From: Bacillota bacterium
Lineage (GTDB): Bacteria > Bacillota > Sulfobacillia > Sulfobacillales > JAIMBI01
DNA: 39,312 nt
Direction of reading: 5' to 3'
NCBI GenBank assembly: GCA_021820465.1
Contig: JAKADP010000016.1
Span: 1 to 39,312, forward strand
A program made the position numbers and the translations under genes. Shown piece after piece: positions 24,909-34,198 of the stretch. The notes beneath the pieces are model-generated. The model saw only the letters and a program-made list of their open reading frames with translations, was not told where the DNA came from and did not search any database. Position 1 is the first letter of the stretch. The number at the start of each line of letters is the position of its first letter.

Positions 24909-26810
24909 TCATCGGGCCAACAGCGTCCCCACATATTGGAGGATGGCGTTGGCGCACTCGGGACAATACCCGTGCTCGCTCATCAAACGGGCGGCCACAT
25001 CGTTCAGCTTCTTCAGCTGCTCCTGGTCCGGAGTCTTGGTGGACGTGGTGATTTTCACCACGTTCTTCAAGTCGCTGAACAGCTTGTTTTCGATAGCCTC
25101 CCGAAGCCCCGCATGACAGGTGTAGTCAAACGATTGCCCGCGCCGCGCCAGTGACGAGATGCGAATCAAAATTTCCTCCCGAAAGGCGCGCTTGGCATTT
25201 TCTGTGACGCCGATCTGCTCTTCGATGCTGCGCATGAGCTTCTCGTCCGCGTCAAGCTCCTCACCTGTCAAGGGGTCCGACAGCTTTGTTTTGTTGACGG
25301 ACGCCTCGATGTTGTCCAGGTAGTTGTTCAGCAGCGACCGGGCTGACGCCTCGAAGGAGTACACGAACGCCTTCTGCACTTCGATTTTGGCCATCTCGTC
25401 GTATTCGCGGCGCGTCTCGTAGATGAGGTTCAAGAGGCGCTCTTTTTCGTCCCGAGAGAACCCGGTGTGCTGCTCCAGCCCGTCCTTGAGCGCGCGCAGC
25501 GCATCGATCGGGTTGATGCAGCGCACCCCGGGGCGGACCAGCGCCGTCGACAGCCGGTTGATAATATAGCGTGGCGAGATTCCAGCCATGCCCTCATCCG
25601 GATGTTCCTCACGCAGGTCCTTCACGTCCTTGGCGGTAAACCCCTCCACCGCCATGCCGTCGTACAGCTTCAACTTCTTCACCAAACTCAATCCCTGGCG
25701 CTTGGACTCCTTCAGGCGCGACAGCACGGCAAACATGCTGGCCACCCGAAGCGTGTGCGGTGCCAAGTGCACTCCGTCGAGCCCTGACTCGCGAATCAGC
25801 TTGTCGTGAATGCGCTCCTCGTCGGCCACCCTCAGGTTGTAGGGCACCCGAATCAAAATCATGCGATCCCGCAGGGCCTCGTTCTTGTCATTTTCGACAA
25901 AGCGCTGGTACTCGGCCTCGTTGGTGTGGCTGACGATCACCTCGTCCGCATAAATCAGCGAGAAGCGTCCCGTCTTGATGCTCTGCTCCTGACTTAGAGT
26001 CAGCAGGCCATAGAGAAACTTCTCGTCGCTCTTCAGCAGCTCGATGAACTCCATGAGGCCCCGGTTGGCGATGTTGAGCTCGCCGTCGAAGCGGTACGCG
26101 CGCGGGTCCGACTCGCTCCCGTACTCGCCGACCGTCGCCAGATCGATGCTGCCGGTCAGCTCGGCGATGTCCTGGGACTTCGGGTCACTGGGCGCAAAGG
26201 TGCCAATGCCCACGCGATGCTTTTCATCCAAGGCCAAGCGCTCCACGGGCACGTGGTCAATGTCGCCGCGCCACTCGGTTTCCAGGCGCTGCTGGCACAC
26301 TGGACACAGGTCGCCCTCGATGTAGAGGCCGTATTCGCTGGCCAGCTCCGGCCGCAGGGGCCCGGGGATCAGGTGCAGCGGCTCTTCGTGCATGGGGCAC
26401 CCGGCAATCGCATACAGCGCGCCGGATGGCGTGCGGGAATACGCCTCGAGGCCGCGCTTCAAGAGAGTCACCAGCGTTGACTTGCCGCCCCCGACCGGGC
26501 CCATCAGGAGCAGGATCCGCTTACGCACTTCCAGGCGGCGCGCAGCCGAGTGAAAATAGTCTACCAGCTGGCTCAACGTTCGCTCTAGGCCAAACAAATC
26601 GTCAGCGAAGAACAGGTAGCGCGGCCCCTCCGGCCCCTCTTCCACGCCCGCATCAGCGATGAGATCGTACACCCGAGCGTGCGAGAGGCGCGCTAGGCGC
26701 GGATTCTCGCGCACGCGGTCAAAATATTCCCAGAATGTGCCGGTCCAGCGCAGTTCGGCCTCCTGGGCCCGCCACCTCCGCACTCGTTCCTGCAGCGCTG
26801 ACGCATCCAT
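24909..26810 (-). CDS. prkA: PrkA serine protein kinase / AAA+ protein
   Basis: PrkA family protein (YeaG in enterobacteria), an AAA+ ATPase with a C-terminal PrkA kinase-like region, tied to sporulation in Bacillus and to starvation response elsewhere. The 633-aa length is standard. Walker A GPVGGGKS is at 104-111; a zinc-like CPVC is at 169-172; FAPSDPKSQDIAELTGS and NIANRGLMEFIELLKSDEKFL are near-invariant in the family; the C-terminus carries a second CPEC pair. The ATG at 26810 has GGAGGGAG upstream. In many genomes prkA is clustered with yhbH and spoVR; here those two lie about 9 kb away on the same strand. Confidence 0.96.
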   Translation of the reverse strand: MDASALQERVRRWRAQEAELRWTGTFWEYFDRVRENPRLARLSHARVYDLIADAGVEEGPEGPRYLFFADDLFGLERTLSQLVDYFHSAARRLEVRKRILLLMGPVGGGKSTLVTLLKRGLEAYSRTPSGALYAIAGCPMHEEPLHLIPGPLRPELASEYGLYIEGDLCPVCQQRLETEWRGDIDHVPVERLALDEKHRVGIGTFAPSDPKSQDIAELTGSIDLATVGEYGSESDPRAYRFDGELNIANRGLMEFIELLKSDEKFLYGLLTLSQEQSIKTGRFSLIYADEVIVSHTNEAEYQRFVENDKNEALRDRMILIRVPYNLRVADEERIHDKLIRESGLDGVHLAPHTLRVASMFAVLSRLKESKRQGLSLVKKLKLYDGMAVEGFTAKDVKDLREEHPDEGMAGISPRYIINRLSTALVRPGVRCINPIDALRALKDGLEQHTGFSRDEKERLLNLIYETRREYDEMAKIEVQKAFVYSFEASARSLLNNYLDNIEASVNKTKLSDPLTGEELDADEKLMRSIEEQIGVTENAKRAFREEILIRISSLARRGQSFDYTCHAGLREAIENKLFSDLKNVVKITTSTKTPDQEQLKKLNDVAARLMSEHGYCPECANAILQYVGTLLAR

Positions 26811-27184
26811 CGCGACTCCCTCCTTCGAGGCTTCCGTAGGACGTGGCTTCAGTAGGATCAGTCGGGTTGCTCAGAGGACCCGTCTTGCGCGGCCCGCCCT
26901 GTCCACTCCCGGATCCGATGGCAAAGCCCCCGCCAAGCGCCGGCCCTTCGGCGTGAGTGTTACAGGGTATTCGCCCGCTGGCGCCTCGTGCCCCCTTTCG
27001 ATCGGCGGATGGTGGCAGCCAGGGATCGTGCCCCCAATCGCGCCACCCTTCGCCAGATTCGGACAACTCGGACCCGTCCGCTGGGGGACTGCCACTTTCC
27101 CTGAGACCTCTCACCCGCCGGCCTCTCTTTTCTGTTAACCTGATTAGGAATCTCCGGGTCTTCCCGTGGAAGAGGTGCGCTCGC
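26811..27184. other. Divergent intergenic region between prkA and ABC exporter
   Basis: No gene is apparent in these 374 bases. A GGTGGC/GCCACC inverted repeat (about 27011-27047) could form a long-loop hairpin. The AT-rich patch around 27128-27150 (TTTTCTGTTAACCTGATTAGG) is the likeliest promoter area for the exporter, but no clear -35/-10 pair is found. A short hairpin, TCTTCC-CGT-GGAAGA (27159-27173), runs into the GAGGTG ribosome binding site of the exporter gene. No T-box or riboswitch motif was recognised. Confidence 0.4.
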
Positions 27185-28930
27185 TTGAAGCCCCAGGACC
27201 TGATGCGGTCGTTTATCGGAAGTCATAAGGCCGCCTACCTGCTGGCCATCGTGGCCATCGGTGGCGCCGAGTTTCTGCAGGTGCAGATCCCCAACATCTT
27301 AGGGCAGTTTATCAACCGCCTGAAGGCGGGTGCGACCCAGAACGCCGTGGAGCACTATGCCTTGGAGCTAGCCCTGTTCGCGGCGTGCTACGTCGTGGCG
27401 TTTGGCCTGGGGCAGATGCTCATGGGTCAGTTGGCCCGCACGATGGAGTACGACGTGCGCCAGGTGCTGTTCCGCCACTGGGAGCGGCTGTCCTCGCACT
27501 ACTTCCAGCAGCATAGCGTCGGCGATTTGCTGAACCACACCCTCACCGACGTGACGCGCGTCCGCCAGGCACTCTCCCAGGGGATCAACCAAATGTCCCA
27601 GGCGGTATTTCTGTTTGCCGCCACGCTCTACATGACGCTCGGCACCATCAACGTGGAGCTGACGCTGCTGAGCCTGCTGCCGCTGCTGGTCATCCCCGCT
27701 GTGATCGTGGCCATGGGGCCGCGCGTGCGCATGCGCTCGCGGCGGGTTCAGGAAGCCCTCTCAGATATGGCGGAGCGGGCAGAGGAAAGCTTTCTGGCCA
27801 TCCGCCTCATCAAAGCCACCTCCAACGAGGACACGGAGAGCGGGCGCTTTGCCGACCTCACCAACGAAGTGCTGGCGCGGCAGATGAAGCTCGTGGAGCT
27901 CAACACGCTGTTTCAGGCGGTCCTGCCGATGCTGAGCGGCATCGCGTTTACGGTGGGGCTGCTCCTGGGCGGCTATGACGTCATTCACCACGTCATCAGC
28001 CTGGGCGGCTTTGTCGCCTTCTCGGCCTATTTGGCGATGATGGTGCAGCCCCTCATGCAGTTTGGCCGCGTCATCAACACGTTCCAAAACGCGTCCGCGT
28101 CGCTGACCCGGCTGCAGGTCCTGCTCCTCGTCGAGCCCACCATCGTGGATCCCGCCCAGCCTGTGCACCGCGACTGGCGCGGCGAGATGACCATCACGCA
28201 CTTGACTTATCGATATCCGGGCACGGACGCCCTAGTGTTGGACGACGTCACCGTCCACATCCCTCGAGGATCCGTCCTGGGGATCGTGGGGCGCACCGGC
28301 GCCGGGAAAACCACCCTGCTCAATCTCATCCTGCGCGACTACGATCCCCCCCGGGGCACGATTGCGCTGGACGGCACCGACATCCGAGACATTAAGCTGG
28401 AGGCACTGCGCGGGCTCATCGCGTACGTGCCCCAGGATGGGTTCCTCTTCTCCACCACCATCGGAGAGAACATCGCCTTCTCCATGCCCGTGGTGGTGCC
28501 CGACGCCGTGGAGCAGGCCGCCTCTAAATCCCATATACTGGACGCCATTCGTGAAATGCCCGACGGGATCCACACGGAGATTGGCGAGCGCGGCGTCACG
28601 CTGTCGGGCGGCCAGCGCCAGCGCACGGCCATTGCCCGGGCGCTCATCAAGAGCGACGCCCAGCTGTTGATTCTCGACGACAGCTTGTCCGCGGTGGACA
28701 CGCGCACGGAGACCGACATCCTGCGCGTGCTCCACCGGTCGCGGGGCCGGCAGACGACGATTATTGCGGCGCACCGCCTGTCCGCCCTGCGCGACGCCGA
28801 TCACATCATCGTGCTGGACCACGGGGCGGTGGTGGAGCGTGGCACGCATGAGGAGCTGGTGCGGGCCGGGGGCCTGTACGCCGAGCTGTTCCGCATTCAG
28901 ATGGGTCAGGAGGTGGGTGTGAATGCCTGA
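27185..28930 (+). CDS. ABC exporter half-transporter, degenerate-site subunit
   Basis: Type IV ABC exporter subunit of 581 residues: six membrane helices (about 15-295) fused to a nucleotide-binding domain. Walker A GRTGAGKT is at 369-376, signature LSGGQ at 473-477, Walker B LLILDD at 494-499 and H-loop H530. The residue after the Walker B aspartate is Asp (D499) instead of the catalytic Glu. This is the mark of the degenerate half in heterodimeric exporters such as TM287/288 and BmrCD. The TTG at 27185 is chosen because GAGGTG lies eight bases upstream; ATG 27203 lacks a good site. It overlaps the next subunit gene. Confidence 0.93.
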   Translation: MKPQDLMRSFIGSHKAAYLLAIVAIGGAEFLQVQIPNILGQFINRLKAGATQNAVEHYALELALFAACYVVAFGLGQMLMGQLARTMEYDVRQVLFRHWERLSSHYFQQHSVGDLLNHTLTDVTRVRQALSQGINQMSQAVFLFAATLYMTLGTINVELTLLSLLPLLVIPAVIVAMGPRVRMRSRRVQEALSDMAERAEESFLAIRLIKATSNEDTESGRFADLTNEVLARQMKLVELNTLFQAVLPMLSGIAFTVGLLLGGYDVIHHVISLGGFVAFSAYLAMMVQPLMQFGRVINTFQNASASLTRLQVLLLVEPTIVDPAQPVHRDWRGEMTITHLTYRYPGTDALVLDDVTVHIPRGSVLGIVGRTGAGKTTLLNLILRDYDPPRGTIALDGTDIRDIKLEALRGLIAYVPQDGFLFSTTIGENIAFSMPVVVPDAVEQAASKSHILDAIREMPDGIHTEIGERGVTLSGGQRQRTAIARALIKSDAQLLILDDSLSAVDTRTETDILRVLHRSRGRQTTIIAAHRLSALRDADHIIVLDHGAVVERGTHEELVRAGGLYAELFRIQMGQEVGVNA

Positions 28931-30737
28931 ATCCGACTGGGACGAGGGCCGCGAAGTCCGGATGACGGATTCCCGGACGGCGCTCACGCGCTTGGGGGGA
29001 TACGCTCAGCCCCATCTCAAGGGCTTGCTGGTGGTGGGGGGCTTAGCGGTGCTGTACGTCGGCGCCCAGGTTATCCAGCCCTGGCTGGTGCAAATCGTCA
29101 TTGATAAGGACCTGCTGATCCCCCACCCTGCTTTTGCACCCATTTTGCTGCTGGCGCTGTTGTACCTGGGTGTCACCCTCATGGGCCTTGCGGCCAACCT
29201 GGTGCAAAACCGCCGGCTGCAGTGGATTGGCCAGCGCATCGTGCGCAACATGCGCCAGGACCTCTTTACCCACGTCGAGTCCCTGGCCATGCGGTTCTTT
29301 GACACCCACGCCACCGGGCGGCTCATCACCAACGTGTCGAGCGACACCACCAACGTCAGCATGTTCTTCACGCAGTTTCTGCTCAGCGTCATTCAGGATG
29401 GCCTGATGCTGCTGCTGGTGATGGGCGCCATGCTGGCGCTCAACTGGCAGCTGGCGCTGATGAGCTTCCTGGTGATTCCCGTCATCGTCTTGATTTCCGT
29501 CCTGTTTCGCAAGAAGCTCCACCAGAGCTACCAGTACACCAGGACCCAGTTCTCCCGCCTCATCGGATACATCGCGGAAAACTTGGGCGGCATGCGCATC
29601 ACGCAGATTTTCCACCAGGAGCCCAAGCAGTACCTGCGCCATACGGAGCTCAACCAACGCTACACCGATGGAAACATCCGCGAGTATCGGTGGTCGGTGC
29701 TGTTCAACCGCAGCTTCGATGCGCTGGGCAACCTGTCGGTGGCGCTGATGGTGTGGCTGGGGGGCTTAGCCGTGCTGCATCACGCCATCGAGATTGGGGT
29801 GCTGTTTGCATTCACGTCGTATATTCGACAATTTTTCCAGCCCATCAACTCGCTCACCCAAAACTGGAACACCCTCCAGTCCTCCCTGGTGTCGGCGGAA
29901 CGCATCGGGGGCGTGCTCCTCGAAAAGCCAGAAATTACGGACCCCGCCGACCCTGTCCCGGTGCGGTGGGACCCCGGCGGCCGGGCCGACGTGCGCGGCG
30001 AGGTGGCGTTTGACCACGTCTCCTTTGGCTACCTGCCCGGCCAGCCCGTCCTGAAGGACGTAACCTTCACCGTGGCACCCCAAAGCTTCGTCGGCTTCGT
30101 GGGGGAAACCGGGGCCGGCAAAAGCACGCTCATGGGGCTGCTGACCCGCTTCTACGACGGGCAGCAGGGTCGCATCACCGTAGACGGGGTGGACATCAGA
30201 CGCTACCGGCAACACGACCTCCACCGCATGATGGCCATCGTCCAACAGGACGTCAACATCTTTTCGGGCACCGTGGCGGACAACATCCGGCTGTTTCGCC
30301 CCGACGTAACCGACCAAGCGGTTCAGCAAGCTGCTGAACTGGCCGGCGCGGACGAGTTCATTCGCAAGTTGCCGGGTGGGTATCAGGCATGGCTGCGCGC
30401 CAAGGGCGCCAACCTCTCCCTGGGCCAGCGGCAACTGCTGGCGTTTGCTCGCGCACTCACCCTCAACCCGAAAATTCTCATTCTCGATGAGGCCACCGCC
30501 AGCTTGGACTCTCACACCGAGATGGTGCTGCAGCGAGGACTCACGCGCATTGCGGAGGGCCGCACCACCCTCGTGATTGCCCATCGGCTGTCGACGGTTC
30601 GCGACGCAGACGTCATCTTCGTCATGGATCAGGGCCGCATCGTGGAGCGGGGAAGCCACCGGCACCTGATGGCGCAGGACGGCCTGTACGCCGACCTGGT
30701 GCAGCGCTCGGTGCCCGACACCATGGCTGCGCTGTAG
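28923..30737 (+). CDS. ABC exporter half-transporter, consensus-site subunit
   Basis: Partner of the preceding subunit; 604 residues with six membrane helices (about 33-320) and a nucleotide-binding domain. Walker A GETGAGKS is at 394-401 and Walker B ILILDE has the catalytic Glu (E523). The signature reads LSLGQ (498-502) instead of LSGGQ, which together with the Asp in the partner completes the degenerate ATP site seen in TM287/288-type pairs. The ATG at 28923 overlaps the upstream stop by eight bases and has AGGAGGTGG upstream, so the two are translated together. Drug or lipid export is the usual role; the substrate is unknown. Confidence 0.93.
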   Translation: MPESDWDEGREVRMTDSRTALTRLGGYAQPHLKGLLVVGGLAVLYVGAQVIQPWLVQIVIDKDLLIPHPAFAPILLLALLYLGVTLMGLAANLVQNRRLQWIGQRIVRNMRQDLFTHVESLAMRFFDTHATGRLITNVSSDTTNVSMFFTQFLLSVIQDGLMLLLVMGAMLALNWQLALMSFLVIPVIVLISVLFRKKLHQSYQYTRTQFSRLIGYIAENLGGMRITQIFHQEPKQYLRHTELNQRYTDGNIREYRWSVLFNRSFDALGNLSVALMVWLGGLAVLHHAIEIGVLFAFTSYIRQFFQPINSLTQNWNTLQSSLVSAERIGGVLLEKPEITDPADPVPVRWDPGGRADVRGEVAFDHVSFGYLPGQPVLKDVTFTVAPQSFVGFVGETGAGKSTLMGLLTRFYDGQQGRITVDGVDIRRYRQHDLHRMMAIVQQDVNIFSGTVADNIRLFRPDVTDQAVQQAAELAGADEFIRKLPGGYQAWLRAKGANLSLGQRQLLAFARALTLNPKILILDEATASLDSHTEMVLQRGLTRIAEGRTTLVIAHRLSTVRDADVIFVMDQGRIVERGSHRHLMAQDGLYADLVQRSVPDTMAAL

Positions 30738-30763
30738 GGCGAGCCTCCCGCCATCCGAGATCG

Positions 30764-33700
30764 TTAGTCAGGAACGGCGGACAGATCAGGAAGGTCCGCC
30801 AGCGTCAGCAGGCTGTACGCTTCGGGCGATCGCTCGGCGGCGGGCAGCGCCATGACCCGCAGCGCCATCTGCCCCTGAATTTTCTCGTATACGTTGCGCA
30901 CAAAGCGCCCGTTGGAGAAGTGCTGCGGCCCGGACTGCAATCGCTGTTGAAACTGCCGCCGGAGCTCCGCCTGGAGTTCCTCCGTGAGACCCAGCTGGGC
31001 ATGCCCCGCCAAGTCCCGAAAGATGTGCAGCAGCTCGTCGATGCTGTAGTCGGCAAAGGTCCAGCTTTGGGCGAACCGCGACGCCAGGCCAGGGTTGGCG
31101 TCCAGAAACGTCCGCATGTTGTCGGGATAGCCCGCGCAGATGACCACAAACGCGTCGCGCAGATCCTCCATGGCCTTCAGCAAGGTGTCGACGGCCTCCC
31201 GACCGAAGTCTTGCCCCCCGCCGCCCGTGAGAGCGTAAGCCTCGTCGATGAACAGCACCCCGCCCTGCGCCTCATCGATGGCGCGCTGCGTCTTTAAGGC
31301 CGTCTGGCCGATATACCCCGCGACTAGGCGCCCGCGGTCCACCTCCACCACATGACCCCGCTCCAGCACGCCTAAGCTTTTGAAGACCCTCCCCATCAGG
31401 CGCGCGACCGTCGTTTTGCCAGTCCCCGGGTTGCCGAGAAACACCAAGTGATAGCTGGCCCGAGAGAGATTCGGCAGGTGAAGCGCCCGCCGCTGCTGCT
31501 GGTATTCGACCAGCGCGGCCATCTGCTTGACCGCCTCCTTCACGGCGGCCAAGCCCACCAACCGCTCCAAGTCGGCCATGATGACGGACAGGGGTTCCGC
31601 CTCTTGCACACCGCTCACCAGCCGGACCATGGGCTTGACGTCCTCCAAGCTCACCTGCATCAGCGCCTCGCGGGTGCGCTCGGCGTCGGGCAAGCGCGCG
31701 AGGCGCCTGGCCTGCTGGACGGCCACCTGCTCCACCCAGGTTCGCACCAGGCGCGCATTGGCGAACGCATTGTCGCGCCGCGCGTACAAGGCTTGAAACT
31801 CTTCCGCCACGAGTCCGCGAGCCTCCGGGTCTACCCGCAGGCTTGCTGCGACCGCCGCCCGGTCAAAAATCTGCATCAGCTCGTCCGGGGTGTAATCTTC
31901 AAAGGCAAAGGTATACCCAAACCGGTTCCGCAGTCCCGGGTTGGCATTCAGAAAATCCAGCATTTGGTCTGCATACCCGGCGGCAATCACCACAAATTCG
32001 TTACGATGGTCCTCCATCGCCTTCAGCAGGCCGTCAATGGCTTCGCGGCCAAAGTCTTGGCCCGGGCTGGCGTGGGGCATCAGCGCATAGGCCTCATCGA
32101 CAAACAGCACGCCCCCCATCGCGCGGGCGATGGCCGCCTGCGTCTTTTGGGCTGTCTCGCCAATGTACTGGCCCACGAGCTGCGAGCGATCGACCTCCAC
32201 CACGTGGCCCTGAGGCAAGACGCCCAACGCGCGGAAGATGCCGCCCATGAGGCGGGCGACGGTGGTCTTGCCCGTTCCGGGCCGTCCCAAAAACAACGCA
32301 TGCAGCGTAGGCAGCGCGGTATCGCCCAACTTCAGCTGCTGCCGCTCAGCCGAAATCTTCAGCAAGGCGGCTAAGTCCCGCACCGCGTCCTTTACCTGCA
32401 CCAGCCCCACCAGCGAATCCAATTCGCCGAGAGCAGCCTCCAGCCCCACCCCGCCGCCCTCGGCCGGTTGGACACCCTGCGCGGTAATGAAGTTCCCCTC
32501 GGCTTGCACAAACGAGCCGCGAGCCACGTTCAGCACCGGCTCTTGATGGGCGCCCCTGACGATGCACCGGGTAACCGTGCCCACCGACTCGGCGTCGGCT
32601 AGGATGGCCGAACCTCCGTTGCCATCCATGACGCACGCCGTCATGGTCACGTCGGAGAGCGCTTCAATCCAAATCCCATGGCTCTTGGATCCCTGAATCG
32701 TGGTTTCCGCAAGCACGCCGAAGGACCGACCTGCCAGCGCCATCCCCATCGCACCACTCTGGTCAATCGTACAGCGGGTCAGCTGCACGTGGGCCCCGTG
32801 ATCGGCGGCGACCGCGGGGTGGCCCTCGACGCTGGGGCCTAGCCGGCAGCCTTCTAGCGTGGCGGTGCCTCCGTCGGCAAACACGGCGTTCTGGAAGCCG
32901 GAGGCTTCCAAGCGCTGCGCCGACACGGTCGCGGATTCCGCCACGAAAATTCCCACCCCGCGTGTCCCCCGAACCGACGCGCCGCTGAGGGTGATGCTGG
33001 CCTGGCCCCTGGCTTGCAGGGCGCCCGCGCTCACGTCCACCACGATGGTGCCGCCGTCCACCCGAAGTTGGGCCGTGTCCGCCACGCTGAAAAAGAAGCC
33101 GGCCGAGGCGTCTGGGTTCCCTCCCTCCAGCGTACAGTGGGCCAGGCTGGCGCGACTTTGCTGGTAAGCCAGCACCCCGGTTCCCTTCTGTGAGTGCATC
33201 TCCGCTCCGTCCGCGGCAAATTGGGCGGCGCCCGCGATGCTCACCAAGGCCTGCGAGCCGGCGCTGCTGGCCAGGCGGCCGCTGGACATCGACACGTCTC
33301 CCTGCTCAGTGGCCCAGATGACTCCGGCCTCGGCGGCGGTCAGCGTGCTGTCGCGAATTTGAGCGACGGCGGAGCCGGTGGCGCTCAGCACGGGGTAGGA
33401 CTGACTGTCCGACGTCAGTTGGCTGGAGGTGATGGCGGCGCGCGCCCCGTGCAGGAGGTTCACGGCGTTGCTTCCCGCGGAGTGAATCTGCGCGTCCACC
33501 AGGGTGACCGTCGCCCGGTCACGCACATACAGCGCGGGAGACGCCCCTGACCGCACGGTCACCACGCAAGATGTCAGCGACACGGCTGCGTCACCGTCGC
33601 AGAACAGGGCGTTGGACTGCGCGGCCGCGACCTCACAGCCCGTCAGCACCGTCGTCGACCGGCCGCGAGCCCATATCGCGGCCGTTTGCTCTGCCGAAGT

Positions 33701-34198
33701 GACCAGGGTGCACCCGTCAAAATTGCAGGAAGCCTGGCCGTCCGTCTGGAGCGCGTTGGCGGTGGCTCCATCGATACGGCTGGCGGTGGCTTCGACCCGG
33801 CCGCCGTCGGCGACCCACAGCGCCGTGGGAGCGCCGGGAGCACCGATGATACTGGTGTGGTCCAGCGTGAGCGTGCCTCCCACGCCAGCGGCGACGGGAG
33901 TGGACCCGGCGTGTGCGCGAATCGTGCAGCGCTGCACCGTCGCCGACGCTTGGGCCGCGACGGTCAAGCCTCCCTCCCACGCCAAATCCACCAACACCGC
34001 CGAGGCCGCCCTCACCGCGAACTGGGCCGCCAACACGACCCCGGGCTCCGCACGAATCACTACGGGGCGGCGAATGGCCACGTCGCCAGCGTCATAGGTC
34101 CCTGCCGTGAGGAGCACTTCCGTCACGTTCGGCCGCATGAGAGCGTCCTGCAAGGTTTTGGTGGGATAGCGCAACCCCCGGCCCACCTTGATTTGCAC
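30764..34198 (-). CDS. Beta-helix protein fused to two CbbX/SpoVK-type AAA+ domains
   Basis: Very large protein (1144 aa). Residues about 1-580 are a right-handed parallel beta-helix: many 20-24-residue repeats of the kind GxATVTLxxCxI, opening with the pectin-lyase-like YPTKTLQDALM. Two AAA+ modules of the CbbX/SpoVK type follow. The first has Walker A GRPGTGKT (about 636-643) and Walker B GGVLFVDEAYAL; the second has GNPGTGKT (about 920-927) and GGVLFIDEAYAL. Both have the QDFGREA segment and sensor motifs, so both should hydrolyse ATP. No signal peptide or membrane helix is present, so the helix is cytoplasmic. The GTG at 34198 with AGGCGG upstream is chosen as start; GTG 34258 would add 20 residues. 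It lies between prkA and spoVR-yhbH, convergent with the ABC exporter. Confidence 0.9.
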   Translation of the reverse strand: MQIKVGRGLRYPTKTLQDALMRPNVTEVLLTAGTYDAGDVAIRRPVVIRAEPGVVLAAQFAVRAASAVLVDLAWEGGLTVAAQASATVQRCTIRAHAGSTPVAAGVGGTLTLDHTSIIGAPGAPTALWVADGGRVEATASRIDGATANALQTDGQASCNFDGCTLVTSAEQTAAIWARGRSTTVLTGCEVAAAQSNALFCDGDAAVSLTSCVVTVRSGASPALYVRDRATVTLVDAQIHSAGSNAVNLLHGARAAITSSQLTSDSQSYPVLSATGSAVAQIRDSTLTAAEAGVIWATEQGDVSMSSGRLASSAGSQALVSIAGAAQFAADGAEMHSQKGTGVLAYQQSRASLAHCTLEGGNPDASAGFFFSVADTAQLRVDGGTIVVDVSAGALQARGQASITLSGASVRGTRGVGIFVAESATVSAQRLEASGFQNAVFADGGTATLEGCRLGPSVEGHPAVAADHGAHVQLTRCTIDQSGAMGMALAGRSFGVLAETTIQGSKSHGIWIEALSDVTMTACVMDGNGGSAILADAESVGTVTRCIVRGAHQEPVLNVARGSFVQAEGNFITAQGVQPAEGGGVGLEAALGELDSLVGLVQVKDAVRDLAALLKISAERQQLKLGDTALPTLHALFLGRPGTGKTTVARLMGGIFRALGVLPQGHVVEVDRSQLVGQYIGETAQKTQAAIARAMGGVLFVDEAYALMPHASPGQDFGREAIDGLLKAMEDHRNEFVVIAAGYADQMLDFLNANPGLRNRFGYTFAFEDYTPDELMQIFDRAAVAASLRVDPEARGLVAEEFQALYARRDNAFANARLVRTWVEQVAVQQARRLARLPDAERTREALMQVSLEDVKPMVRLVSGVQEAEPLSVIMADLERLVGLAAVKEAVKQMAALVEYQQQRRALHLPNLSRASYHLVFLGNPGTGKTTVARLMGRVFKSLGVLERGHVVEVDRGRLVAGYIGQTALKTQRAIDEAQGGVLFIDEAYALTGGGGQDFGREAVDTLLKAMEDLRDAFVVICAGYPDNMRTFLDANPGLASRFAQSWTFADYSIDELLHIFRDLAGHAQLGLTEELQAELRRQFQQRLQSGPQHFSNGRFVRNVYEKIQGQMALRVMALPAAERSPEAYSLLTLADLPDLSAVPD

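Noticed and set aside
26957-27184. N-terminal extension of the first ABC subunit
   Set aside because: The translated stretch is Pro/Arg/Ser-rich without transporter character, and membrane domains of this family begin close to the chosen TTG.
26945-27184. Possible T-box or riboswitch leader before the ABC exporter
   Set aside because: No T-box sequence (AGGGTGGNACCGCG type), no terminator/antiterminator pair and no recognised aptamer motif was found.
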